Assembly (NCBI GenBank): GCA_947489665.1
Contig: CANLEH010000005.1
Span: forward strand, 1-64,000
Reading direction: 5' to 3'
Origin: an uncultured Roseicyclus sp.
GTDB lineage: Bacteria > Pseudomonadota > Alphaproteobacteria > Rhodobacterales > Rhodobacteraceae
DNA length: 64,000 nt
The stretch's first letter is position 1. Each line of letters begins with the position of its first letter. Shown piece after piece: positions 27,352 through 36,393 of this stretch. The notes beneath the pieces are model-generated. The model searched no databases. It was not told the DNA's origin and saw only the letters and a program-made list of their open reading frames with translations. A program made the translations under genes and the position numbers.

Positions 27352-28949
27352 GTCAGGCCTATCGCAGTCTTGAGGGCGGCTTGGATCTCAGCCTCGTTCA
27401 CCTCAGCCCAACGGGCCGCGACGTGCTGGTCCGGGCGGATGAGATAGAGCGCGTGCTCTGCATCCCCAAGGTAGCGGGCGCGCAGTTCATCCGTCAGATC
27501 ATCCCCTGCCAACGTAAGCGTTCCGATCGGTACATCAGTGAGGAGTTCGGGCGGCTGAAGCCCAAGTGTAAGAAGCGTGAAACGGCCCGGCAAGCGATCC
27601 AATAGGAACCCTTCCGCCAGTGGCGCATCGGGGCATGGGCTGCCAGGGCGCGTGCGGGCGGGGCCATCCAAAGCGTCGGGGCCGTTCAGGGGCAGGCCAT
27701 CATAACTGCAAGGGACCGACAGTCGCCCGGAATTGACCAGCGGCCGCGCAAAGGCGTGTTCCTTGGCCAATGTCAGAACCGCATTGCGAAAGATCTTCGA
27801 CATCTCAGACTTCGGCGTCAGGAAATCCGTGGCGCGCGTGGAGTTCAGGATATTCTCATCTGCACCGTAGGCACGTTCTTCGTGGTAGGTTTCGAGCAGC
27901 GCATCAGGTGCCAGGCCCTTCAGCACCAAGTCCAGCTTCCACGCGAGATTGTCGGCATCCTGCATCCCGGAATTCGCGCCGCGCGCACCGAACGGGCTGA
28001 CTTGATGGGCGCTGTCCCCGGCGAACAGAACGCGGCCATGACGAAACCGCTCCATCCGACGACATTGGAACGTGTAGATGGAGGTCCAGACCAGCTCATA
28101 CTCCGTGCCCGCAGGCAGGAATTCGTCAATCCGCTGGCGAATGCGGCCCTCCTCCAGCTCGGCCTTGCGGTCAATGTCCCATCCCAATTGGAAATCGATG
28201 CGCCAAACATCATCGGGTTGTTTGTGCAGCAACGCCGATTGCGGCGCTTCGGCCAGTGGCGGCTCAAACCAGAACCAACGTTCGGTGGGAAAATCGGCGG
28301 TCATCCGGACGTCCGCGATCAGGAAGTTGTCCTCGAACACCCGACCGTCAAAGCTGAGGCCCATCATTTCTCGTGTGGGGGACCGCGCGCCGTCGCAGGC
28401 AATCACGTAATCGGCGGTTAGTTGGTAGGGCCCGTCGGGCGTGTCGATGTCGAGCGTGACCTTGTCCGCATCTTGAGTGAGGCCCGTTACCACGTTGCGG
28501 CCTCGAATTTCGATTGGTTTGCCACCCGCCTCAGCCCGGCGCAGGGCATCGATCAGGAACTTCTCGAAATAGGGCTGCTGGAGATTGATGAAGGCGGGGT
28601 TCTTGTGGCCGCCCTCGGGCAAGAGGTTGAAATTGAAGACTTCCCCATCGCCATGGAACACCCGACCCACATTCCAGACGATCCCCTTTTTCACCATGTC
28701 GGCCCCGGCACCAAGCCGATCCGCGATCTCCAACGTGCGCTTGGCAAAACATATCGCGCGGGATCCTTGGCCGACACCCTCGTGGTCATCGAGCATCAGC
28801 GCGGGCGTGCCCTTTTGGGCGAGGTCGAGGCCGGTTGCCACGCCCACCGGCCCGCCCCCGATAATGATGACGGGGTGGTGGCCCGCGCGCGCCGTAGCCG
28901 GGTCATAGGGGTAGAGTTCGTGGGCAAGGGCATAAGTGGCGCCAACCAT
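27348..28949 (-). CDS. FAD-dependent aromatic monooxygenase (PheA/MhpA type)
   Basis: 533 residues of the class A flavin hydroxylase family: GxGxxG in VIIIGGGPVGVATGLDLA, the central substrate domain, and FAD motif VLFAGDSAHQVSPFGARG. A thioredoxin-like C-terminal part follows. ATG with GGAG upstream; a longer start is possible but unsupported. In an operon with hmgA, maiA and fahA it is a good candidate to hydroxylate a 3- or 4-hydroxyphenylacetate-like compound to homogentisate. That substrate is inferred. Coupled to the DUF2783 gene. Confidence 0.83.
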   Translation of the reverse strand: MVGATYALAHELYPYDPATARAGHHPVIIIGGGPVGVATGLDLAQKGTPALMLDDHEGVGQGSRAICFAKRTLEIADRLGAGADMVKKGIVWNVGRVFHGDGEVFNFNLLPEGGHKNPAFINLQQPYFEKFLIDALRRAEAGGKPIEIRGRNVVTGLTQDADKVTLDIDTPDGPYQLTADYVIACDGARSPTREMMGLSFDGRVFEDNFLIADVRMTADFPTERWFWFEPPLAEAPQSALLHKQPDDVWRIDFQLGWDIDRKAELEEGRIRQRIDEFLPAGTEYELVWTSIYTFQCRRMERFRHGRVLFAGDSAHQVSPFGARGANSGMQDADNLAWKLDLVLKGLAPDALLETYHEERAYGADENILNSTRATDFLTPKSEMSKIFRNAVLTLAKEHAFARPLVNSGRLSVPCSYDGLPLNGPDALDGPARTRPGSPCPDAPLAEGFLLDRLPGRFTLLTLGLQPPELLTDVPIGTLTLAGDDLTDELRARYLGDAEHALYLIRPDQHVAARWAEVNEAEIQAALKTAIGLT

Positions 28950-29024
28950 CTTCTTCTCCGTATTCCGGCCTTTTCGGCCGATCCTCGGCAATGCGCCCGG
29001 ATGGGCGCAACGCCGCCTCGCAGC

Positions 29025-29975
29025 TTATCCCTGAAGCTGTTCCCACATCTCGATGTCGCGCTTGTCGGTCCAGATGCGGGGGTGATCCAGACCCCTCGCC
29101 TCATCGTAGGCGCGTGCTACGTTGAACGGCAGGCAATGCTCGTAGATGGCGTAGTCGGCGAATTTGGGGTCGCAGGCTTCGCGCACTGCGTCCCAAGCGT
29201 CTTTGAGCGAGCCGCCGCGTGCGGCCACGCGCTTGACCGGGTTGTAGGTGGAATGGATGAAATCGGCAGTCGACGAGAGCGCTTTCATCACCATCTCGCG
29301 CCCCTGTAGCGCGTCGCCGCGGCCGGGCGCGATCGCGTCCGGGCCGATATGGGAGATCGCCGAAAGCGTGGTGGGCCAATCCTCGAAATGGCCATCGCCG
29401 CAATAGCAGGCGGAGCGGTATTCGACGATATCACCGGTGAACATGACATTGGCATCTGGCACATGGATCACCGCGTCGCCTGCCGTATGGGCGCGGCCCA
29501 GATGTTTTATGTCGACGCGACGATTGCCAAGGTAGACCGTCATGGCATCGGAAAAGGTGGTCGTCGGGTAAGTCAGACCGGGGATACTCTCATGGCCTTC
29601 GAAGAGCCGGGGGAAGCGTTGGAATTCGCTGTCCCAATCCTCCTGCCCGCGTTCCACGACCATGGCGCGTGCCGTGTCGGACATGATGATCTGGTCCGCG
29701 CCGTAGGCCGAGGCCCCCAGCACCCGCACCGCATGGTAGTGCGTGAGAACAAGGTGCGAGATCGGTTTGTCCGTCACCGAACGCACGCAATCGATGACTT
29801 TCTGGGCGAGGCGTGGTGTGGCTTGCGCTTCAACGATCATCACGCTGTCATCCCCGACAATCACTCCGGAATTCGGGTCACCCTCGGCAGTGAAAGCATA
29901 AAGCCCCTCGCCTATTTCGTCGAAGGTGATCTTCTTTTCCGTCATGTCCCCCTGCGAGGCGAAGGCTTTGGCCAT
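29025..29975 (-). CDS. MBL-fold metallo-hydrolase-like protein with altered metal motif
   Basis: 316 residues, metallo-beta-lactamase fold. The canonical HxHxDH motif reads H79-Y-H81-A-V-R, so the Asp and third His of the second metal site are missing; later ligands remain (LGRAHTAGD and VMFTGDIVEY). It may bind one metal or have another activity. It sits between the fahA and monooxygenase genes in the aromatic operon, with gaps of about 75 bases each side. An ester or thioester hydrolase, or a lactonase for a homogentisate-type lactone, is a guess. Start taken at the first ATG with AGGA upstream. Confidence 0.8.
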   Translation of the reverse strand: MAKAFASQGDMTEKKITFDEIGEGLYAFTAEGDPNSGVIVGDDSVMIVEAQATPRLAQKVIDCVRSVTDKPISHLVLTHYHAVRVLGASAYGADQIIMSDTARAMVVERGQEDWDSEFQRFPRLFEGHESIPGLTYPTTTFSDAMTVYLGNRRVDIKHLGRAHTAGDAVIHVPDANVMFTGDIVEYRSACYCGDGHFEDWPTTLSAISHIGPDAIAPGRGDALQGREMVMKALSSTADFIHSTYNPVKRVAARGGSLKDAWDAVREACDPKFADYAIYEHCLPFNVARAYDEARGLDHPRIWTDKRDIEMWEQLQG

Positions 29976-30053
29976 GGTGTGTTGTCCTATCCGATTTTTC
30001 GTGTAGCCAGCGGCAGTCGCCTCCGGCGGGCATATTTTTGGAACAAAGATGGG

Positions 30054-31304
30054 TCAGCTGGTGAAAGGATCCTTGGCGGCGGGTTCGACGGTTCCGGTGC
30101 AAGGTCCAAAGCCAAGGCGATAGCCATTGCCGCGCGCTACACCGTGTAGGGCAAGCGTATCGCCATCCTCAATGAAGGTGCGCGGGCCAGAGGCTGTGTC
30201 GATCGTCTCTTTGCCGCCCCAGCTCAGTTCAAGGAGCGAGCCGCGTTGGTGCTTCTCAGGGCCAGAGATTGTCCCGGAACCAAGCAGATCGCCTGCGCGC
30301 ATCGGGCAGCCCGAGGTCGCGTGGTGGGCCAGTTGCTGTGCAGCCGAATAGTACAACTCGTTCGCGTTGGTTTGGGCGATTGTCTCGCCGTTCAAAGTGA
30401 TGGACAGGTCGATGTCGTGGTTCATCGGCGCTGTATCGGCCAGATGCGGCAGCAGTGGTTTTTCGCGCTCTGGCGTGGCGCACCGGAACGGGGCCAGCGC
30501 GGAGGCTGGAACGATCCACGGGCTGATGGTGGTAGCCGTGGCCTTGGCCTGGAACGGTCCAAGGGGCTGGTATTCCCAAGCCTGAATATCACGGGCCGAC
30601 CAGTCGTTCAGCAGGACGTAGCCGAAGATATTTGCGAACGCTTGATCGACACTCAGCGGGCCATCGGAGGGCACGCCAACAATCGCCCCCATCTCCAACT
30701 CAATATCAAAGCGGCGCGAGGGGGCGAAGATCGGCACGTCGTGGTCCGGCGATTTCAACTGGCCCCACGGGCGCTTGACCGGCGTTCCTGACACCACCAC
30801 TGATGAGGCCCGTCCATTGTACCCGATGGGCATATGCAACCAGTTGGGCGGCAGCGCGTTTTCCGGACCCCGGAACATGGTACCCACGTTCGTCGCATGG
30901 TGGCGGCCAGCGTAGAAGTCGGTGTATTCTGCCACGCGGAAAGGCATGTGCAGTCTGGCTTTTGCCATGGGCACCGAAAAGGTGGTGACGATGTCCTGCA
31001 CATGCTCGTCGCTACCTTCGGCCAACATCATCGAAAGCACCTGTCGGTAGGCGTACCAGGTGGTTGGCCCAAGCTCCATGAAGTCGTTCCAGTAAGGCGC
31101 ATCCAGCACGTCAGCCTCGGGATCAGCGCGCAGATGACCAGCAGCCTCCAACCCCGTCGCGTCCACGATCCGGTCGCCTATCGCCACGCCACAGCGCAGA
31201 TCACCATCGTCGACCGAGAAAACACCATAGGGCAGATTGTTTAGCGGAAAATCGGTGTCCGGCGCATTTGCGCTGTCCAACCAGGACCGTTTCAGATCAG
31301 ACAT
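30054..31304 (-). CDS. fahA: Fumarylacetoacetase
   Basis: 416 residues, FAH family: an N-terminal SH3-like domain (about 1-115) and the catalytic fold with YTDFYAGRHHATN, holding the metal and base residues, and PIGYNGRASSVV. It cleaves fumarylacetoacetate to fumarate and acetoacetate, the last step of tyrosine/homogentisate degradation. The start overlaps the maiA stop (TAATG). Length matches the family. Confidence 0.93.
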   Translation of the reverse strand: MSDLKRSWLDSANAPDTDFPLNNLPYGVFSVDDGDLRCGVAIGDRIVDATGLEAAGHLRADPEADVLDAPYWNDFMELGPTTWYAYRQVLSMMLAEGSDEHVQDIVTTFSVPMAKARLHMPFRVAEYTDFYAGRHHATNVGTMFRGPENALPPNWLHMPIGYNGRASSVVVSGTPVKRPWGQLKSPDHDVPIFAPSRRFDIELEMGAIVGVPSDGPLSVDQAFANIFGYVLLNDWSARDIQAWEYQPLGPFQAKATATTISPWIVPASALAPFRCATPEREKPLLPHLADTAPMNHDIDLSITLNGETIAQTNANELYYSAAQQLAHHATSGCPMRAGDLLGSGTISGPEKHQRGSLLELSWGGKETIDTASGPRTFIEDGDTLALHGVARGNGYRLGFGPCTGTVEPAAKDPFTS

Positions 31305-31942
31305 TACCCCACCCCCGCTTCAGGTTGCGCATCCGGTGCGGCTGCTGCGATTTCAGGCACGGAAAGGCACGCGGCTTCGATGCGGGTGACTTTCGGGTAT
31401 GGCGCAAGAGGCATCCCGAACCTGTGCGCATTGACGCATTGCGCAACGATACACAGATCCGCCAGATCCGGCGCGTCCCCAAATGCGAAGCTCTCTCCGC
31501 CGGGCAGCAGGGCCTCAAGCGCCGCAAAGCCTTTGGCCATCCAATGCCGCATCCAGCTGACCTTATCATCGTCGCTTGCGCCGAACCGGCCTTCAAGCTC
31601 GGCCAGAACCCGCAGATTGTTGACGGGGTGCACATCCGTGGCGATCGTGAGCGCGGCCGCCAATTGGCGCGCGCGCTGCACAGGGTCGGACGAGAGCATC
31701 GGCGGCTCGGGATAGATGGCGTCCAGATAGTCGATGATCGCAAGGCTCTGGGTCAGCACCGTGCCATCGTCCAGCACAAGCGCGGGAACGCCGTAACCGG
31801 GATTTATCGCGCGGTAGGCGTCGCCGTGCTGCTCGCCGCTGGGAAGGTCCACGGAGACCGACGTGTAGCTTACTCCCTTGAGGTTCAGCGCCGCGCGCAC
31901 CCGGAAGGAGGTGGTGGACCGCCAATAGCTGTGAAGGATCAT
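31304..31942 (-). CDS. maiA: Maleylacetoacetate isomerase
   Basis: 212 residues, zeta-class glutathione S-transferase. It begins MILHSYWRSTTSFRVR, whose SSxSxRVR-like glutathione-site motif here reads RSTTSFRVR; the C-terminal helical domain includes QCVNAHRFGM. It isomerises maleylacetoacetate to fumarylacetoacetate. The ATG overlaps the stop of a tiny upstream gene (ATGA); the longer open frame upstream runs through that gene and is rejected. Confidence 0.92.
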   Translation of the reverse strand: MILHSYWRSTTSFRVRAALNLKGVSYTSVSVDLPSGEQHGDAYRAINPGYGVPALVLDDGTVLTQSLAIIDYLDAIYPEPPMLSSDPVQRARQLAAALTIATDVHPVNNLRVLAELEGRFGASDDDKVSWMRHWMAKGFAALEALLPGGESFAFGDAPDLADLCIVAQCVNAHRFGMPLAPYPKVTRIEAACLSVPEIAAAAPDAQPEAGVG

Positions 31943-32046
31943 TCGTCGCGACCCCCATAGGTACGCGCGATCCAGACCAGCACCAGCGGAAAGGCGATGG
32001 AGGCCAGAATGGCGGCCGAGATCAGGATCCAGAAGAGTGCACTCAC
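31939..32046 (-). CDS. Tiny single-helix membrane protein (35 residues)
   Basis: A GTG-started frame of 35 residues: one hydrophobic helix (about residues 3-26, rich in Ile, Ala, Leu and Val) and a short tail RTYGGRDE. Its start overlaps the stop of the 51-residue gene upstream and its stop overlaps the maiA start (ATGA), so it fills the gap exactly. No known family that I recognise. The overlap geometry argues that it is translated. Confidence 0.5.
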   Translation of the reverse strand: MSALFWILISAAILASIAFPLVLVWIARTYGGRDE

Positions 32047-32198
32047 GCCTCGGGCCCTCCGGCGCCGCCTTGACGCTCACCCGGCATCCGTGCGGGCGCT
32101 TCGCTGTGGCGCGTGGCCCGCCAGCGACCCCGGCGCGGCCAGAGCGCCAGCGCGGCGATGACCACGACGGCGGCGATGGTGATATATCCCAGATCCAT
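32043..32198 (-). CDS. Tiny single-helix membrane protein (51 residues)
   Basis: 51 residues, ATG with GGGGAGG upstream. Residues 1-19 form one hydrophobic helix (starting MDLGYITIAAVVV), followed by a basic, Pro/Gly/Arg-rich cytoplasmic-type tail. It lies 13 bases after hmgA and overlaps the next tiny gene. Function unknown; with its neighbour it might form a small membrane complex or a transport accessory. Confidence 0.55.
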   Translation of the reverse strand: MDLGYITIAAVVVIAALALWPRRGRWRATRHSEAPARMPGERQGGAGGPEA

Positions 32199-32211
32199 CG
32201 GTCGACCTCCC

Positions 32212-33567
32212 CTACTTCTTGCCCGGCGTGCCGTCGAATTTCTTTTCCAGCGTCGTCCAGCAATCGATGTAGTCGTCCTGCAGCGGTGCCTCATTCGCGG
32301 CGAAGCCGGTCAGGTGTTGCGGGAAGCGGGTCTCGAACATGAACGACATGGTGTTGTCGAGCTTGTGCGGTTGCAGATCAACATTGGAAGCTCCTTCGAA
32401 CGCCTCCCGGTCAGGACCGTGGGGCAGCATCATGTTGTGCAGGCTCATGCCCCCCGGCACAAAGCCCTGTGGCTTGGCATCATACTGGCCGTAAATGTTG
32501 CCCATCAGCTCTGACATGATGTTCTTGTGATACCACGGCGGGCGAAATGTATCTTCGGCTACCATCCAGCGTTCGCGGAACAATACGAAATCGATGTTCG
32601 CGACCCCGGGCTGGCCCGAGGGTGCCGTCAGCACGGTAAAGATCGATGGATCCGGGTGATCGAACAGGATCGCCCCGACAGGGCAATAGGTCTTGAGGTC
32701 GTATTTCAGCGGCGCGTAGTTCCCATGCCAAGCCACAACGTCCAGCGGCGACTGCTCGATGTTCGTCCGGTGGAACTGACCGCACCATTTGATTGTAACG
32801 GTCGAGGGAACTTCACGGTCTTCATAGGCCGCAACGGGCGCCTTGAAATCGCGCGGGTTGGCCATGCAGTTCGCACCAATCGGGCCTCGACCGGGCATTT
32901 CGAACTTGGCCCCGTAATTCTCGCACACGAAGCCGCGCGCAGGCCCGTCCAGCACTTCGACGCGGTAGACCAGACCGCGCGGGATGATCGCGATCTCCTG
33001 CGGCTCCACGTCGATGATGCCAAGCTCGGTGCAGAACCGAAGGCGCCCCTCCTGAGGGACAACCAACAATTCGCTGTCTGCAGAATAGAAGTAGTCATCC
33101 ACCATCGACGCGGTGACAAGGTAGATATGGCTGGCCATCCCGACCTGGGTATTCACGTCGCCCGCTGTGGTCATGGTCCGCATGCCGGTCAGCCATGTCA
33201 GCGGTGCATCAGAATGCGGAACGGGGGACCAGCGATATTGTCCGAGGGACACCACATCTGGGTCCACATTCGGCGCACTCTGCCAATAGGGCAGCGCAAT
33301 CTTCTCATACTTGTGCGAATGCTTCACCGATGGCCGGATACGGTAGCACCAGGTTCGTTCGGGCCGCACATCCGTAAAGGCTGTGCCAGACAATTGCTCA
33401 CCATAGAGACCGTAGTTGGCCTTCTGGGGGGAGTTCATGCCCTGCGGCAGCGCACCTGGCAGAGCCTCTGTCTCGAAGTCATTGCCGAAGCCCGGCATAT
33501 ACCCTTCATGGGCGCCCGGATGGGATGGGGCCTGTATCATCGGACGTGGCGTCGATTGTTCGGTCAT
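32212..33567 (-). CDS. hmgA: Homogentisate 1,2-dioxygenase
   Basis: 451 residues, the ring-cleaving Fe(II) dioxygenase that turns homogentisate into maleylacetoacetate. The family start [22 protein letters not shown] is visible near residue 24, and the metal region includes [14 protein letters not shown] and [14 protein letters not shown]. First gene of the ten-gene leftward run and the best landmark for the pathway. Length is normal. An inverted repeat about 35 bases upstream may be its operator. Confidence 0.95.
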   Translation of the reverse strand: MTEQSTPRPMIQAPSHPGAHEGYMPGFGNDFETEALPGALPQGMNSPQKANYGLYGEQLSGTAFTDVRPERTWCYRIRPSVKHSHKYEKIALPYWQSAPNVDPDVVSLGQYRWSPVPHSDAPLTWLTGMRTMTTAGDVNTQVGMASHIYLVTASMVDDYFYSADSELLVVPQEGRLRFCTELGIIDVEPQEIAIIPRGLVYRVEVLDGPARGFVCENYGAKFEMPGRGPIGANCMANPRDFKAPVAAYEDREVPSTVTIKWCGQFHRTNIEQSPLDVVAWHGNYAPLKYDLKTYCPVGAILFDHPDPSIFTVLTAPSGQPGVANIDFVLFRERWMVAEDTFRPPWYHKNIMSELMGNIYGQYDAKPQGFVPGGMSLHNMMLPHGPDREAFEGASNVDLQPHKLDNTMSFMFETRFPQHLTGFAANEAPLQDDYIDCWTTLEKKFDGTPGKK

Positions 33568-33600
33568 CGCACTCCTCCTGCGCTCACAGCACAGGTATCA

Positions 33601-33614
33601 GTTACTTTTGTAAC
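33601..33614. promoter_or_regulatory. Inverted repeat upstream of hmgA
   Basis: GTTAC, TTTT, GTAAC: perfect 5-bp arms, 34 bases before the hmgA start. The position suits a repressor site for the aromatic operon, but no regulator gene adjoins it. The rest of 33568-33881 shows no gene that I trust. Confidence 0.4.
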
Positions 33615-33881
33615 CAACAAGCTGCTTCGATGTGTTCATTTGCGGATCTCCGTCCCTACGTTTGTCCGGCGAAGCGATGCACTCTTCGGAGGCCTGTGCC
33701 GTCTGGTCATCGCAGCGACTCCACGTTACCAGACAGGGAACTCCGACGCCTTATTTTATGGGCGACGCCAAAACGAAGTGTTGGACGGCTGGCCAAACGA
33801 CCTAGGCTTTCATCCAAGATGGGGGACGCAAACGCCCTGGGCCACAACAATGCCCAAATACTGGAAGACGGGAGCGATGAC

Positions 33882-35414
33882 ATGACAACCACCCTTGCCG
33901 CACTTTGGATGGCACAAGACAAAGCCGCACCCGCTATTGGCGCGCCCGGTCACGATTGGTTGAGCTACGGCGCGCTGAGCACGCTTGCCGACGAGACTGT
34001 CGCAGCCCTGCACAGCGCTGGCATCGGGCGCGGCGATCGGGTTGCGATTGTTTTGCCCAACGGCCCTGAAATGGCAGCCGCGTTTATCTGTGTTGCCAAT
34101 GTCGCAACGACGTGTCCGCTGAACCCGGCCTACAAGGTTGATGAATTCGCCTTCTACCTCGATGACCTCAAAGCCAAGGCAATTGTCCTGGCCGAGGGCG
34201 AAAACGGCCCGGCCTTTGAGGCCGCGAAGGCGCAAGCTCTGATGGTGCTGCGCCTTGGCACGGAACCCGATGCACCGGCAGGCCAATTCACGTTGCGCGC
34301 TGAGGGAGGCGGCGGAATTGCCGACACCTCCGCGCCCGAAGCGGACGATGTGGCGCTAATCCTGCACACGTCCGGCACCACATCGCGGCCCAAGATCGTG
34401 CCGCTCTTGCAGTCCAATATCGCCGCATCCGCCCACAATATCGGGGCCTCCCTGGAGCTTTCGGTGAAGGATCGCTGCCTGAACGTCATGCCGCTTTTCC
34501 ACATTCATGGGCTGATCGCAGCGGTGTCGGCGACCCTCGCCTCCGGCGGTTCGGTCTGGTGTGCACCGGGCTTTGACGCGCTGAAATTCTTTGGCTGGAT
34601 GCGTGAAGCGCAGCCCACCTGGTACACAGCCGTCCCAACAATGCACCAAGCCATCCTCAGCCGCGCCAGCCGCAATGCCGAGACCATTGCCGATGTGCCT
34701 TTGCGCTTCCTGCGCTCCTCCTCGGCCTCCCTCCCAGGCCCGGTGATGGAGACTCTGGCTGCGACCTTCTCGGCCCCCGTGATCGAAGGCTACGGGATGA
34801 CAGAGGCCACCCATCAGATGGCCTCTAACCCCCTCCCGCCTCGCGCGCAAAAGCCCGGTGCTGTTGGGGTCGAAGCGGGTCCGCTGGTTCGTATCGCCCA
34901 TGAAGTTGAAAACCATCTGATCGACAGTGTGGGTGAAATCGTCATTTCAGGCCCCAACGTAACCCCGGGGTATGAGGGCAATCCGGACGCCAATGCCAAA
35001 AGCTTCTTCGAGGCCGATGGCAAGCGCTGGTTCCGTACCGGCGATCAGGGTCAATTCGACGACGACGGCTACCTGACACTGACCGGCCGCTTGAAAGAAA
35101 TCATCAATCGCGGCGGAGAAAAGGTCTCTCCGCTCGAGGTCGACGGCGTCCTGTCGGCGCACCCCGCCGTGGCGCAAGTCGTGACCTTCGCCCTGCCTCA
35201 CCCAAAACTGGGGGAAGAGGTCGCAGCCGCCGCTGTGCTGAAAGAAGGCACAGACGCGAGCGAGGCCGACATTCGCGCTTTCGCAGCCGAGCGGCTTGCG
35301 GCCTTCAAAGTACCGCGCAAGGTCGTGATCCTCGATGAGATCCCGAAAGGAGCGACGGGTAAGTTGCAACGGATCGGACTGGCCGAAAAACTGGGCCTAA
35401 CCGAGGGCGCGTAA
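33882..35414 (+). CDS. AMP-forming acyl-CoA synthetase (oxalate/malonate-CoA ligase-like)
   Basis: 510 residues of the ANL superfamily: P-loop TSGTTSRPKIV, a PLFHIHGL segment, GYGMTEATH, the hinge region with TGDQGQFDDDGYLTLTGRLKEII, and the C-terminal lysine in PKGATGKLQR. The PLFHIHGLIAA and YTAVPTMHQAIL segments recall oxalyl-CoA synthetase (Pcs60/AAE3). ATG with GGAG upstream; a longer frame runs through the hmgA promoter and is rejected. It is divergent from hmgA. Substrate not certain. Confidence 0.82.
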   Translation: MTTTLAALWMAQDKAAPAIGAPGHDWLSYGALSTLADETVAALHSAGIGRGDRVAIVLPNGPEMAAAFICVANVATTCPLNPAYKVDEFAFYLDDLKAKAIVLAEGENGPAFEAAKAQALMVLRLGTEPDAPAGQFTLRAEGGGGIADTSAPEADDVALILHTSGTTSRPKIVPLLQSNIAASAHNIGASLELSVKDRCLNVMPLFHIHGLIAAVSATLASGGSVWCAPGFDALKFFGWMREAQPTWYTAVPTMHQAILSRASRNAETIADVPLRFLRSSSASLPGPVMETLAATFSAPVIEGYGMTEATHQMASNPLPPRAQKPGAVGVEAGPLVRIAHEVENHLIDSVGEIVISGPNVTPGYEGNPDANAKSFFEADGKRWFRTGDQGQFDDDGYLTLTGRLKEIINRGGEKVSPLEVDGVLSAHPAVAQVVTFALPHPKLGEEVAAAAVLKEGTDASEADIRAFAAERLAAFKVPRKVVILDEIPKGATGKLQRIGLAEKLGLTEGA

Positions 35415-35415
35415 G

Positions 35416-36393
35416 ATGAAGATTTGCATTTTCGGGGCAGGCGCCATTGGCGGCTATATGGGGGCAAAGCTGGCCGGGGTTGGCGCGGATGTCAGCCTTG
35501 TCGCGCGTGGGCCGCATTTGGCCGCTATGCAGGCGAACGGCCTGACCTTGATCGAGGATGGCGCACGCAAGACCGTCTCCGTCACCGCATCAGATGATGC
35601 AGCCGATCTAGGTGTGCAGGACTATGTCATCGTGACGCTAAAGGCCCATTCCGTGCCCGCGGTCGTGCCCAAAATGGCCCCCCTTATCGGCCCGGAGACC
35701 ACCATCGTGTCAGGCGTGAACGGAGTGCCCTGGTGGTACTTCCACGGACTCGAAGGCCCGCATGAAGGCACCCGCCTTCAAACCGTCGATCCCGGTAATG
35801 CCCAATGGAACGGCTTTGGTCCTGACAATGTCCTCGGCTGCGTTGTCTACCCCGCCGCTGAAGTACTGGAACCCGGTGTGATCAATCACATCGAAGGCAA
35901 TCGTTTTTCGTTAGGCGAACCCGACGGCTCTAAATCCGAACGTGCGATGCGCCTATCCAAGGCACTTATGGCCGCGGGTCTCAAAGCACCGGTCCGACCG
36001 CGCCTGCGCGACGAGATCTGGGTGAAGCTCTGGGGGAACCTGTCCTTCAACCCGATCTCGGCGCTTACCCATGCGACCCTTGATGTGCTGTGCACCGACC
36101 CCGGCACACGATCCGTTGCCCGCAATATGATGCTGGAGGCTCAGACAATCGCCGAGGCGCTTGGTGTGAAATTCCCCATCGACGTGGATCGCCGGATTGA
36201 TGGCGGAGCCGCTGTCGGCGCCCACCGCACCTCGATGCTGCAAGATCTCGATGCAGGCCGCCCGATGGAGATCGATGCGCTTCTGGGCTCGGTCCAGGAG
36301 CTCGGCCAGATCACTGGTCACGCAACTCCCACGATCGACACGGTCCTTGCCCTGACCCAGCTGCGCGGACGTGTGGCTGGTTTGTATTCCTGA
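35416..36393 (+). CDS. panE: 2-dehydropantoate 2-reductase family protein
   Basis: 325 residues, ApbA/PanE fold: N-terminal GAGAIGGYMGAKLAGVG NADP site, catalytic-helix region with KLWGNLSFNPISALT including the conserved Lys and Asn, and SMLQDLDAGRPMEID, a family hallmark. It starts one base after the acyl-CoA synthetase stop. Besides ketopantoate, many paralogues reduce other 2-keto acids; the pairing with an acyl-CoA ligase hints that this one may not be the pantothenate enzyme. Confidence 0.8.
   Translation: MKICIFGAGAIGGYMGAKLAGVGADVSLVARGPHLAAMQANGLTLIEDGARKTVSVTASDDAADLGVQDYVIVTLKAHSVPAVVPKMAPLIGPETTIVSGVNGVPWWYFHGLEGPHEGTRLQTVDPGNAQWNGFGPDNVLGCVVYPAAEVLEPGVINHIEGNRFSLGEPDGSKSERAMRLSKALMAAGLKAPVRPRLRDEIWVKLWGNLSFNPISALTHATLDVLCTDPGTRSVARNMMLEAQTIAEALGVKFPIDVDRRIDGGAAVGAHRTSMLQDLDAGRPMEIDALLGSVQELGQITGHATPTIDTVLALTQLRGRVAGLYS

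Noticed and set aside
33525-33881. N-terminal extension of the acyl-CoA synthetase
   Set aside because: It crosses the hmgA start and promoter, while the ATG at 33882 has a good ribosome site and fits family length.
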